Positions 18,462 through 26,391 of a stretch of 41,598 bases of DNA are shown here, in pieces. Origin of the DNA: Sporosarcina psychrophila. GTDB taxonomy: Bacteria > Bacillota > Bacilli > Bacillales_A > Planococcaceae. The stretch is taken from positions 1 to 41,598 of the forward strand of contig DYWT01000054.1 in the NCBI GenBank assembly GCA_020742515.1. The letters are read 5' to 3'. A model generated the notes under the pieces. The model ran no database searches, was not told the origin of the DNA, and worked only from the letters and a program-made list of their open reading frames with translations. The position numbers were made by a program, and so were the translations under genes. How positions within the stretch are numbered: position 1 is the stretch's first letter; the number at the start of each line of letters is the position of its first letter.

Positions 18462-18710
18462 ATGCGCATGAAAGTTAAATATCATCTGTTTGATACTAGT
18501 CAAGGAATGTTAGTGTCTGAAGGCGATAGATATCAAACAATCCATATTGATAATGATGTTGAACTTGATAAACACGAAAGCTTAAAAACAGTGAGTGGTG
18601 CGATAGGAAAAGAAATTAATAGATCTATTTCAAATATCAAAGTATTAGGGTACGAATTAGTTTTAGCATCTCTTCTGAGGTGCTTTTTCTATTACATAAA
18701 AGGATGGTGA
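18462..18710 (+). CDS. Small conserved-type phage protein
   Basis: An 82-residue ORF starting MRMKVKYHLFDTSQGMLVSE, then LKTVSGAIGKEINRSISNIK and LGYELV, with GGGGAGG upstream. The last codons (ASLLRCFFYYIKGW) run straight through a terminator-like hairpin (AGCATCTC/GAGGTGCT plus T run at about 18665-18690). I suspect the natural stop after LGYELV was lost by a small indel. Function unknown. Confidence 0.5.
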   Translation: MRMKVKYHLFDTSQGMLVSEGDRYQTIHIDNDVELDKHESLKTVSGAIGKEINRSISNIKVLGYELVLASLLRCFFYYIKGW

Positions 18711-18980
18711 TGAAAACGACAAACAAACCAATAGCTGCACATTGCAATGCAGGATGTAAAAAGGAATTCACAATCAATAAGTTCCTTACGCGTAAAGTTA
18801 AGAACGGCATTCGTTGCTTACTATGCAAGTGCTGAGAAACTAAAGCTTCAGAAGGAAATGCGTAAGCTACATGTATTAATACGATACATTGGTCCTTCGC
18901 GATTCTACCTAGAAGAAAATATACTGAAAGCAAAAATTAAACAAAGTATGGACGAAGCAAGAGCAATTACTACTGAATAA
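18710..18980 (+). pseudogene. Zinc-ribbon phage protein, frameshifted
   Basis: From ATG 18710: MKTTNKPIAAHCNAGCKKEF, then TINKFLTRKVKNGIRCLLCK and a stop at 18834. The neighbouring frame continues YYASAEKLKLQKEMRKLHVL and ends DEARAITTE. CNAGC and CLLCKC suggest a zinc ribbon joined to a helical tail; the junction has lost sequence and frame. ATGA overlap with the preceding ORF is retained. Confidence 0.5.
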
Positions 18981-19049
18981 CTAATGCATTCAAAGTCTAC
19001 TCAATCGAGTGGGCTTTTCTTATACATAAAATTAAAGGTGGTGATGATA

Positions 19050-19205
19050 ATGACATTTCTTAAAGCATTATTTCGTGTACTGTTTCCATCATTTAATATC
19101 GGTATCAAGCCACCTTCTAGAGTGACGATGGGATTCGGGGAGTTAGGCAAGGGACCAACTGTTGGTATTGCAGCAACAAATGGTAATACATCCGAAAGGA
19201 AGTGA
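19050..19205 (+). CDS. 51-residue basic phage-type ORF
   Basis: Begins MTFLKALFRVLFPSFNIGIK and ends NGNTSERK, with GGTGGTG upstream (an ATG two codons earlier is equally possible). A short amphipathic N-terminal helix is followed by a Gly-rich tail. Not recognised; it lies in the prophage remnant and may be real or a leftover. Confidence 0.4.
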   Translation: MTFLKALFRVLFPSFNIGIKPPSRVTMGFGELGKGPTVGIAATNGNTSERK

Positions 19206-19351
19206 TCCTACAAAGTTAGCCATCTATTAAAATCCCCTTTTTATTTCCTAATTTGAATTAGGTTATTTATTTATTTTAAGGACAAGGGAAGACAATCACC
19301 CTTGCGCGAAAGATTTAGAGTCATATTGTAATTGAGAAGGAGGTGAAAAAA

Positions 19352-19711
19352 ATGGGATCTTATTCAAAAAAATGTGATTGTCATCACTCTGATAATGACA
19401 TGGATTTTAGACGCATGGAAGCAAAATTGGAAGATATTTTGATACAACTTCAACAACAAAAGCAGTGGCAAGGTCAGTATCAAAATCAATTCCAATATCA
19501 AGATCAAGATCAAGATCAAAAACAAGCTCAAGCTCAAGTTGATACTGATACAAGTACCTTCGAAAATATTGGAAGTCCAACAATCACTGTTACAAATACT
19601 GTCGATGTTGTTTCGGTAGCTGTTGCCGTGGCACTATTATTACAGGGACCATTAGGGACAGGTCTTTCTGTTGATGCAGTAAAAGAATTAAAAAATATGC
19701 TTCAAGCATAA
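19352..19711 (+). CDS. Gln/Asp-repeat protein with hydrophobic C-terminal segment
   Basis: A 119-residue protein with a strong AGGAGGTG. It starts MGSYSKKCDCHHSDNDMDF, continues with a helix (LEDILIQLQQQKQW), then a low-complexity run of QYQNQ, QDQDQ and QAQAQ dipeptides. The ending is TITVTNTVDVVSVAVAVALL with a short amphipathic tail. The C-x-C-H-H start and Q/D repeats recall Bacillus spore-surface proteins, but I cannot assign a family. It sits between phage fragments and looks intact. Confidence 0.6.
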   Translation: MGSYSKKCDCHHSDNDMDFRRMEAKLEDILIQLQQQKQWQGQYQNQFQYQDQDQDQKQAQAQVDTDTSTFENIGSPTITVTNTVDVVSVAVAVALLLQGPLGTGLSVDAVKELKNMLQA

Positions 19712-20027
19712 TGATGATGGTTTCAACAAAATAATATCTTCTTGGTAGCAGAAAACGCTAATTTGCGTTCTCTGCTACTAATTACTTAAATAATTAGTTT
19801 ATCAGTTGGATACCTTTTATATTTAAGTCTCTTCATTTTGGTGATTATGTTACTATTTTTTAATCCAGGAGAAGAAAAAAAGAAGCCACAGTTGTTCCAA
19901 CTAAAGTTAATAAATTTCTTTTTTGGGAATAAGCCATAAAATAAGAAATGAAATTAAGCGCTCATATATTGGGTGCTTTTTTCTATGCCGAAAAAAATTA
20001 AGCGATTAGCATAATGAGGTGATGCCA
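19712..20027. other. Non-coding stretch before terS
   Basis: Contains a hairpin after the preceding gene (GTAGCAGAAAACGC / GCGTTCTCTGCTAC, 19748-19781). A second, weaker terminator-like hairpin with T run lies near 19958-19984. A frame reading LFILVIMLLFFNPGEEKKKP between them lacks a usable start codon and is probably a fragment. Confidence 0.4.
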
Positions 20028-20531
20028 TTGAATGTGAAGAAAAAGAAAAGAGGAAGCAGAGGGAAATTCGTTGAATGGTTAAAACCAGAAGGGTTAATCA
20101 AGATTGAAGGTTGGGCTCGCGATGGTTTAACAGATGAACAGATCGCTACAAACATAGGTATTAGTCGTTCGACATTGAATGAATGGAAAAAGAAGTATTC
20201 GGACATATCGGACGCCTTAAAAAGGGGCAAGGAAGTTGTTGACCGTCAAGTTGAGAATGCGTTGCTTAAACGGGCTCTTGGATATCAATACAACGAAGTT
20301 ACACAAGAAAAAACATGGAGTGACGAACTAGGGATATATGAGATGCCAGTAACAAAGATTGCCACAAAAGAAGTCAATCCAGATACGACCGCTCAAATCT
20401 TCTGGCTGAAGAACCGCAAACCGAAAGACTGGCGTGATAAACAGGATATCCAACACAGTGGCAATATGGACATTAATAACCCAGTTAAGGGCCTTACAAC
20501 AGAGGAACTAAGAAAGCTGATAGACAAATGA
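20028..20531 (+). CDS. Phage terminase small subunit
   Basis: A 167-residue DNA-binding subunit of the packaging terminase. The N-terminal helix-turn-helix reads WARDGLTDEQIATNIGISRS with TLNEWKKKY. The middle has VDRQVENALLKRALGYQYNE, and the C-terminal part EVNPDTTAQIFWLKNRKPKD-WRDKQ is typical of this TerS group. Start TTG 20028 is favoured by GAGGTGA six bases upstream. The stop overlaps the start of terL (ATGA), as in intact phages. It appears intact although its partner is destroyed. Confidence 0.85.
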   Translation: MNVKKKKRGSRGKFVEWLKPEGLIKIEGWARDGLTDEQIATNIGISRSTLNEWKKKYSDISDALKRGKEVVDRQVENALLKRALGYQYNEVTQEKTWSDELGIYEMPVTKIATKEVNPDTTAQIFWLKNRKPKDWRDKQDIQHSGNMDINNPVKGLTTEELRKLIDK

Positions 20532-20794
20532 CTGATTTAGAGAAAATAAAACAAATGGCCAAGTTGGAACTCGCTAACCGTGAGTTCTTTTATTTTTGCC
20601 ATTTGCTCGTTCCAGACTTCTATGCGGCAGACCGTCAGTACTTAATTGACCTTCGCAATGAGATGCAGGTGTTCTATGAATCGGACGATGACGTATTAAT
20701 CGTTAACGTACCACCTCGTTATGGCAAGTCCAGAACAGCTGTCATGCTTGCACAATGGATATTCGGACAAAATCAGAACGAGAATAAGTGTTAG
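20528..20794 (+). pseudogene. Phage terminase large subunit, N-terminal fragment
   Basis: An 88-residue start of the packaging ATPase: NREFFYFCHLLVPDFYAADR, then VLIVNVPPRYGKSRTAVMLA containing the Walker A-like PPRYGKS, then QWIFGQNQNEN followed by a stop. A full protein would be over 400 residues. The break point coincides with an inverted piece of the same gene that follows. Confidence 0.85.
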
Positions 20795-20899
20795 AGCATT
20801 GTAGGCCTCAAGGGAGTTTTTGATTAAGTCATCAATGATTAGCACAGAAGCACCGAAACCAGTTGCTGTACCTGTTGCAGACGTTGCTAGGTAGATAGA
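20790..20899 (-). pseudogene. Inverted internal fragment of the terminase large subunit
   Basis: Read on the minus strand this stretch gives SIYLATSATGTATGFGASVL, then IIDDLIKNSLEAYNAL. This matches the internal terL region with the Walker B-type hydrophobic-DD motif. It is directly adjacent to, but opposite in strand from, the N-terminal terL fragment. This implies an inversion/deletion inside terL. Confidence 0.75.
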
Positions 20900-21179
20900 C
20901 GATATTCAGGAGTTTGCATTATCAAAAGATGAAATAAAAATTTTTCCAGACCAAGAAGTTTCTTTAAGTTTTGAAGAAAATGATGAAAATGGTGGAGATG
21001 TTTTTACAGATGAGAAAATTACTGTTGCACTATGGAAAGACAATCAACGATTAGAATTGGAACTGATTGATTTTAATAAATTTTGCTTCCCGACAGACGA
21101 GGGCAAATACGCTTTAGAAGTTAATTTTGCGTCTTTGGCAGGTAGTGCTCAGTATGTCGGAAATATTTTTATTAAATAA
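20895..21179 (+). pseudogene. C-terminal fragment of a probable exported beta-rich protein
   Basis: A frame open for 94 codons without a start: DIQEFALSKDEIKIFPDQEV, VALWKDNQRLELELIDFNKF, ending SAQYVGNIFIK. It looks like the C-terminal domain of a Bacillus-type lipoprotein or secreted protein cut off at its 5' side by the same rearrangement that split terL. Confidence 0.5.
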
Positions 21180-21240
21180 TTTAACTAAAGATTAACAAAC
21201 CTAAATTAAATAACGTGGGCTTTATTGGAACGGCAGAAAT

Positions 21241-21280
21241 GTTTTCTTATTGTGCTAACGGACAGGATTTTGAACAAGAA
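21241..21280 (+). repeat. Cassette-type hairpin repeat, copy 5
   Basis: TTTTCTTATTGTGCTAACGG followed by ACAGGATTTTGAACAAG. It lies 30-70 bases before the membrane-protein gene. Confidence 0.5.
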
Positions 21281-21308
21281 TAGATAAAAATGCAAAGGGG
21301 AATCAGAT

Positions 21309-21623
21309 ATGATTGTTTTGCTTAATGTTGGAAGCCTAATACTTGGGATAATTGCTTGGATACTTCCTGCTGGTACTCTCATGCGATATGACAAACATAA
21401 CTATAGGAATTGGGCCGCCCTATCCATTATGAGTATCAGTGCTTGTGCTATTTCGTTATGTTTTCAGATTTTTTATAACTATCATCTGGTAAAGATTGAG
21501 GATTGGTCTGCTCTTATGGACACAACGGGTGCTGTAGCGTTCGTCGCGGCAGTTCTTCTCATCGTTACCATCATATTAATTGCAATTACTCTGTTTGTAT
21601 ATCGTGGCAGAACAGCAAAGTAG
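21309..21623 (+). CDS. Small three-helix membrane protein
   Basis: A 104-residue protein with hydrophobic segments at about residues 2-22 (LLNVGSLILGIIAWILPAGT), 37-57 (LSIMSISACAISLCFQIFYN) and 73-96 (AVAFVAAVLLIVTIILIAIT). Polar patches RYDKHNYRNWA and LVKIEDWSALMDTTG separate them. This resembles a common unnamed membrane protein of Bacillus; function unknown. The ATG follows AGGGGAATCAG. It is bracketed by hairpin repeats 5 and 9, like a one-gene cassette. Confidence 0.75.
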   Translation: MIVLLNVGSLILGIIAWILPAGTLMRYDKHNYRNWAALSIMSISACAISLCFQIFYNYHLVKIEDWSALMDTTGAVAFVAAVLLIVTIILIAITLFVYRGRTAK

Positions 21624-21690
21624 GATATTAAATTCCAGTTTTATAGGATTGAAATTTCAAATTCATAACGTAAAAAGGATTAATCCGCAC

Positions 21691-21733
21691 TTCTCTATTT
21701 AAAGTAAAGGGTAGTTTAGTGAAAAAGTTTATG
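21691..21733 (+). repeat. Cassette-type hairpin repeat, copy 9 (diverged)
   Basis: TTCTCTATTTAAAGTAAAGG followed by GTAGTTTAGTGAAAAAG. It lies 70 bases after the membrane-protein gene and aligns with copy 3. Confidence 0.35.
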
Positions 21734-22115
21734 ACTACGAAACTCTCTTAATAAAAAATATAGAGGCTTGAAACTCACTAAGGGGAAAAGTCTAAATAAA
21801 TTAATTATAGATGTTGAATTAAAAAATCCCATTGAATCTGCTGTGGCGCTCAATAATGAGCGAGTTGTAATTCGGGGTGTGGATTGTAGAACGCTTGGCG
21901 CTTTGGGGATGCCTTTGCCGCGCCTGCACTAGGGTGTTCCTTAACGAGAGAAATGTGATTTTGAGATGTAATATGCCAAGATTATAAGGTGATTACTATC
22001 TGATACTATATAAATCGAAAAAATTTCCATTGAACCGCTACCCCCGAGTAGGCGCCTTCGCTCAGTTTATACACCAGATTCAATAGTTCAACATATATAA
22101 TTAGATTCAAGAAAG

Positions 22116-22686
22116 ACGCACTTAAGGTTGCAGATTTCATCACAGCTAATGAAATTCGCTTTCTTACATAGACCATCCAGCGAAGGCGCGACTTCGTGGT
22201 AGTCGAAGCGATATTAGCAGGTATTCTAATAGATTCCTCATGTATTGGGTCATTCATTGCTCACATTCGATCGACTTATGGCACTCCAGGTTGTAGATCT
22301 CATCCCCGATAACGAAATGCTCTTTCTCACATAGACCATCCAGCGAAGGCGCGACTTCGTGGTAGCCGGAGCGATAAGACTGAAAGTGATCTCCTTTCTG
22401 GCTTATCGCGGGAGGTATCCACAAAGCGTCGAAGCGTTATTGGCAGGATTTCTAATTCATTCCTCATGTATGGGAACATTCATTGATCACCTTCAATCGA
22501 TTTATGGCACTTCAGGTTGCAGGTCTCATCCCCGAAATAGAAATGCATTTTCTCAATATAGACCATTCCGCGAAGACGCGACTTCGAGGGAGGCATCCAC
22601 AAAGAGCCGAAGGGGTATTGGCAGGAATTCTGATTCTATCCATTGTAAAGCGCCTATGCCGCATTCATTTGTTCAACAGAATTAGA
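22116..22686. repeat. Three diverged tandem repeat units (about 155-225 bp)
   Basis: Unit 1 at 22116-22271, unit 2 at 22272-22497, unit 3 at 22498-22686. Shared landmarks in the same order are: a GGTTG(C/T)AG(A/G)T start, ACATAGACCATCCAGCGAAG, GCGCGACTTCGTGGTAG, then GAAGCG, TTGGCAGG and ATTCCTCATGTATTGGG-like. Units 2 and 3 hold an insertion ending CCACAAAG. The CGAAGGCGCGACTTCG core can fold back on itself. Confidence 0.75.
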
Positions 22687-22720
22687 TAGCGTTGCCTCAC
22701 ATTTGAAAGGGGGAAATCAT

Positions 22721-23278
22721 TTGAATCAATCATTGATAATTATTGATGCCCAACAAGAATTAATTGACGGGAACCAAGAAGAAAGAGCGGTTTTTAATAA
22801 AGAGCAACTTATTAGGAATATCAATTTAGTGATTGAAAAAGCAAAGGAATTCGGTGTTCCAATTGTCTTTGTAAGGGATTTAGATGTTGCTGCAGGCAAA
22901 GGAAAGGGGTTTCAAGTTCACAATGAAATTAATGTACCTATGGATGCAGAAATCTTCGATAAAACTGCAACAAATTCCTTCCATGGAACAGGACTTCTAA
23001 ATCATTTAAGATCTCAAGAGATCGAGCACGTTGTTATTATGGGCTGCGCAACACAACATTGCATAGATAGCGCAGTCAGAACAGCTACTGTTAGTAGTTT
23101 GGATGTCACATTAGTCAGTGATGGACATTCAACAACAGACAGTGATGTTTTAAGTGCAGAACAAATTATAAAGCATCATAATGAAACTCTTCATGGTCAT
23201 TACAATGTAGAACACTTTTCAATTGTCAGAAACGCAGAGGAAGATTTGTTTCATCCAACTCATGATTCATATAGGTGA
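22721..23278 (+). CDS. Isochorismatase-family cysteine hydrolase
   Basis: A 185-residue alpha/beta hydrolase. The catalytic triad regions are LIIIDAQQELIDG (Asp), the Lys segment near IFDKTATNSFHGTGL, and IMGCATQHCIDSAVRTA (Cys with the family's cis-peptide GxxTxxC-like turn). Relatives hydrolyse nicotinamide, N-carbamoyl compounds or isochorismate; the substrate here is open. Start is TTG at 22721 after AAGGGGG; an in-frame TTG at 22703 lacks a ribosome binding site. It stands alone with no biosynthetic partners. Confidence 0.88.
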   Translation: MNQSLIIIDAQQELIDGNQEERAVFNKEQLIRNINLVIEKAKEFGVPIVFVRDLDVAAGKGKGFQVHNEINVPMDAEIFDKTATNSFHGTGLLNHLRSQEIEHVVIMGCATQHCIDSAVRTATVSSLDVTLVSDGHSTTDSDVLSAEQIIKHHNETLHGHYNVEHFSIVRNAEEDLFHPTHDSYR

Positions 23279-23519
23279 TTTAAAAATATAGCACTTATCG
23301 GAAAATCATAATAAGAACAATAGCCCAATTTCTTGCTGTTGTAATTAAGAAACTGGTATGTTTTAGGGATTAGAATTATTGAGAATAATTCGGAATAAAA
23401 CTACGTGGTGTTTACTGTAAATATTGAATGGTAAAACAGGTATGTCCATCAGGGCATTCTTTTCATTTGAAGGATTCCTTCCTCTTTTGTAGAATAATGC
23501 AAAGGAGGAGGGATTATTC

Positions 23520-23762
23520 ATGACTAATGAAGAAAGAGATCAACTATCTGATATGCTGTTACAAAGTTTGTATGATTATCATTTTGCTAATAATGGGGGA
23601 AGCTATAATTTACCTAAAGCAATGATAAATGCCGACGTAAAAAGCAAACTGGCTATTGAAAACCTTATCGAAAAGGAATATGCCACAGATAGTGGGCAAG
23701 GGACAGATAATCTAGTTTTAGCTATAACAACGCAAGGTATGGACTATATCAAAAACAAATAA
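23520..23762 (+). CDS. Small hypothetical protein, winged-helix-like
   Basis: An 80-residue protein, MTNEERDQLSDMLLQSLYDY onwards, with SKLAIENLIEKEYATDSGQG and the ending LVLAITTQGMDYIKNK. A helix-helix-strand pattern and the final L-x-I-T-x-x-G-x-x-Y-I are like winged-helix or YjcQ-type small proteins. Function unknown. An excellent AAGGAGGAGG lies upstream and a terminator-like hairpin (GAACGTC/GGCGTTC plus T run, about 23791-23815) follows. Confidence 0.65.
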   Translation: MTNEERDQLSDMLLQSLYDYHFANNGGSYNLPKAMINADVKSKLAIENLIEKEYATDSGQGTDNLVLAITTQGMDYIKNK

Positions 23763-24409
23763 CTGCATGTACTAAGCGATTAACAGAGGAACGTCCACCC
23801 AGGCGTTCTTTTTGTTTATTCAAAAACAAAGGAGGGTGGGAGCTCATTCATCATAGGCGGACAAGCTAGGAAATAATACGCTCACAAATACAGATCTGTT
23901 AGCGGAGGTGTTTAAGTTTTTTTGAAAATCGTCTTCGGATAGGTAAGGACGATATTCGGATGTGGAAAGAGTTTAGCTACATTAAGAAACAACTTGGACT
24001 TATTAGTGAAGATTTTCTCTAATTCAGAAAAAGTTACCTGGATGACTCTGTGAACTCTATTTCGAACAATACTCAATTCATCGTCCAGGTCACTATAATG
24101 TCTGGAGAGGGATTATAGTTGGATGTAAACATTGTGCGAGTTTGTTTCAATCCGTCTATTATTGGTAGAATGAGTAAGAGCTAGCCGATTTGCATTACTG
24201 GATCCGTATCGCAGTGGCGCTTTGCCCCTAGCGGATGCAGTGGACAATATCTATAGCCATTACCCCAGGCATGAAACATTCGAGTGCTCTTTGAATAGAC
24301 TGTGGCTGCTTCAGAGGCGATGTGTGGCTAACGGGTGCATTACTGAAATAACAATAATGGCGCTTGTCGTTCTTTAATTAGAAACAGCAGTAATTTAGGG
24401 GGGGAGAAA
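23763..24409. other. 647-base stretch with gene fragments
   Basis: After the terminator, a fragment near 23925-24020 reads RLRIGKDDIRMWKEFSYIKK, then QLGLISEDFL and a stop, the tail of some lost gene. Sequence near 23860 (GGCGGACAAGCTAGG) may be a worn hairpin repeat. Copy 7 of the repeat lies at the right end. No intact gene. Confidence 0.4.
24321..24360 (+). repeat. Cassette-type hairpin repeat, copy 7
   Basis: TGTGTGGCTAACGGGTGCAT followed by TACTGAAATAACAATAATGG. It keeps the CTAACGGG core and the GAAATAACAA exit of other copies. It lies 50 bases upstream of the kinase-like gene. Confidence 0.45.
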
Positions 24410-25033
24410 ATGAGTCGATTTAGAGGAATAATCCTAGAAGGCTATTCGAATGCTGGAAAAACTTCAGTCTTAAAATCATTGAAACAACTTCAGATATGTG
24501 ATGAGGCGGAACGCAGTGTCATTATTCTCAGTGAACATTATTCGCAAGTATTATACAAAGTAAATGATGAACTAAAATGGTTGAGTCGTGAGGAGCACTT
24601 ACGACTCTTAAATGAAAGAGTTATGATGTTGAAAAAGTTAAACAATTGGGCAAGGGAAATTAGCCAATCATCCCCACGTTCAAAAGGTCTATTCTTTATA
24701 TTGGAAAGGTTTCATTTAAATCATCGGGTAGCATTCTCGCATCATATATCAGACGAAATCAAGCAATTAGAAGCCGAATTGTTTGGGATGGGAGCAAGAT
24801 GCACCTTGTTAACTGTATCTTCCAATAATATAGAGCAAAGAATAAGCAGTAGAAATCCCGATGAATGGGTTGGGAAAACTAAAGAAGACATGAAAGTGGC
24901 TTGTGATTTATTACTGGAACAACAACAAGAATATAGAAATCAAGCTGAAAACTCAATCATTCCTACAATTGAAATAAATACTGACGATAAAGATTGGGAG
25001 TCATACGCAAAACAGATTTACTTCTTGAACTAA
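24410..25033 (+). CDS. P-loop NTPase, nucleotide-kinase-like
   Basis: A 207-residue protein with Walker A GYSNAGKTS at about residues 11-19, a helical lid-like middle (EEHLRLLNERVMMLKKLNNW) and FFILERFHLNHRVAFSHHIS. That last segment resembles the DRxxxSxxAY-type acceptor motif of thymidylate-kinase-fold enzymes, with Arg retained in ERF. C-terminal strands ILLTVSS-like (CTLLTVSS) and TIEINTDDKDW follow. Substrate unknown; no neighbour helps. GGGGGGAG precedes the ATG. It is bracketed by hairpin repeats 7 and 6. Confidence 0.75.
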   Translation: MSRFRGIILEGYSNAGKTSVLKSLKQLQICDEAERSVIILSEHYSQVLYKVNDELKWLSREEHLRLLNERVMMLKKLNNWAREISQSSPRSKGLFFILERFHLNHRVAFSHHISDEIKQLEAELFGMGARCTLLTVSSNNIEQRISSRNPDEWVGKTKEDMKVACDLLLEQQQEYRNQAENSIIPTIEINTDDKDWESYAKQIYFLN

Positions 25034-25179
25034 CGACGGGATCAGTTCAATATAGACCACTAAAAATTTATATAAATACTCACTAGTGTAGCATTTTATA
25101 TAAAGTAATGGTTATTTTAAAATGGATTAAAATACCAATTACGTTTTCAGTTGAATATAAAACGGGTGGGTTACTAAGA

Positions 25180-25215
25180 TTTATTATTTAACTAAAGGGC
25201 AGAATTATAGAGGAA
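25180..25215 (+). repeat. Cassette-type hairpin repeat, copy 6 (diverged)
   Basis: TTTATTATTTAACTAAAGGG followed by CAGAATTATAGAGGAAG. It lies directly upstream of the nucleotidyltransferase and includes its ribosome binding site region. Confidence 0.4.
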
Positions 25216-25227
25216 GTGGGTTTGGCG

Positions 25228-25995
25228 ATGAATTTGGAACAAATTGTAGAAATATTAGTTTCAAGTTTCAAGAAAAACACTTTAGTAAAGGCGATATGTT
25301 TAAAAGGTTCAATGGCTAGAAATGAACATGATATTTACTCTGATATTGACTTATATTGCCTCGTGAACGAGGAAGATTTAGAAAAATTCTTACCGCAAAG
25401 AATTCAGCATCTCAAGGAATACAAGGATTTAATTTTTCTGGATAATATTTTTATTATTGCGCCACAAATTTTAGCTGTATATGAGGATTTTACTCATATT
25501 GACTTATATACAGTTACTCAGCAAACTTTAAATAAAAATGATGAAATACGTATTTTATATGACCCAAAGGGTTTATTGAAAGATTACCATGAACATTCGT
25601 CACTTAGTTTATCTTATGATCAATTTGTAGACGCAGTAGATGATGTTATTTGGTTTCTATATCAATATATGCAATCTTCGAAGCGTAGAAATGATATTTG
25701 GTGCTGTCATTTATTGCATTTGTCGTTTACATATTTAGTATCTATTTTGCTGTATCGGTATTGTCCAAAAAGAGCGCTATTAGGCTTGAAAACGGTCGAA
25801 AAGTGTTTGTCCAAAGAAATTGTTGATGAATTAAATCTAATACTAAATAAAAATACAGTTGATACTCACAAAGAGGCAGCAATTTTAATTAGCGAAGTTT
25901 TAAAACAAGAAAAAGAATGGATATTTTCTGAATTGGAAAAACCTGAAAAAATCTCATTGTTTTGGAGTGAAGTTATAAAATATTTAAATGAATAG
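25228..25995 (+). CDS. Nucleotidyltransferase (aminoglycoside/lincosamide adenylyltransferase-like)
   Basis: A 255-residue protein of the DNA polymerase beta-type nucleotidyltransferase superfamily. It has the signature KGSMARNEHDIYSDIDLYCL (GS then DxD) at about residues 26-45, a further acidic strand FTHIDLYTV, and a helical C-terminal domain. This architecture is shared with ANT(6)- and Lnu-type antibiotic adenylyltransferases and with uncharacterised relatives, so resistance is possible but not shown. In-frame GTG 25216 and TTG 25222 could also be starts; ATG 25228 is chosen on family fit. Confidence 0.75.
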   Translation: MNLEQIVEILVSSFKKNTLVKAICLKGSMARNEHDIYSDIDLYCLVNEEDLEKFLPQRIQHLKEYKDLIFLDNIFIIAPQILAVYEDFTHIDLYTVTQQTLNKNDEIRILYDPKGLLKDYHEHSSLSLSYDQFVDAVDDVIWFLYQYMQSSKRRNDIWCCHLLHLSFTYLVSILLYRYCPKRALLGLKTVEKCLSKEIVDELNLILNKNTVDTHKEAAILISEVLKQEKEWIFSELEKPEKISLFWSEVIKYLNE

Positions 25996-26391
25996 ATGTT
26001 ATGAGAAAAGTGAAGAAGTCATAATAGAAATACATAATAGTCCAACAAATAGATATTCCTTTACGTGTAAATGAGAGTATTTCTCTTATGCGAGAAAACA
26101 GGCACAGTAGTTGGATAACAGGAAATTATCTTCTGACGGTCTTTATTTGCTTGCAATACGAACATGTGCGAGGCGAATTATCCCTAATGAAATGACCGCG
26201 TAAATTTAAGCAGATTATTTTGTTAGGCAACATGTAAAGCACCTTTATCTAGGTTTATAGGCTTCAATCAGTAAAATAGAGTTGATAAATGGTTTTAATT
26301 AGATAATGATTGAATCACTTAAAAGAATAAATAACGGAATCGGATACTTGTTGTTAGTTCTATTAATGGAATTTAAAAGGAGGTTATTTTT
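25996..26391. other. 396-base non-coding stretch
   Basis: No gene seen. A worn hairpin repeat (copy 10) lies near 26090-26130. Confidence 0.4.
26090..26128 (+). repeat. Cassette-type hairpin repeat, copy 10 (diverged)
   Basis: GAAAACAGGCACAGTAGTTG followed by GATAACAGGAAA. It aligns with the GGCAGGTTAGTTGAATAAC half of better copies. It lies about 100 bases after the nucleotidyltransferase. Confidence 0.3.

Larger units (their letters stand above)
21624..22720. other. 1.1-kb stretch with repeats and gene debris
   Basis: No intact gene. In order: hairpin repeat 9, a fragment reading VALNNERVVIRGVDCRTLGA near 21843-21930, and the tandem repeat block. Long ORFs here on either strand are repeat-derived and not credible as genes. 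Confidence 0.5.

Noticed and set aside
21206..21394. Minus-strand ORF overlapping the small membrane protein
   Set aside because: Antisense to a membrane protein gene with a good start and clear helices.
22006..22685. Several ORFs on both strands in the tandem repeat block
   Set aside because: Frames follow the repeat units rather than a protein, change with each unit and lack ribosome binding sites.
22116..22686. CRISPR array
   Set aside because: Only three long, diverged units without short identical repeats and unique spacers; no cas genes.
25228..25995. Confident call as a named antibiotic-resistance gene
   Set aside because: Only the superfamily signature is visible; many relatives are not resistance enzymes.
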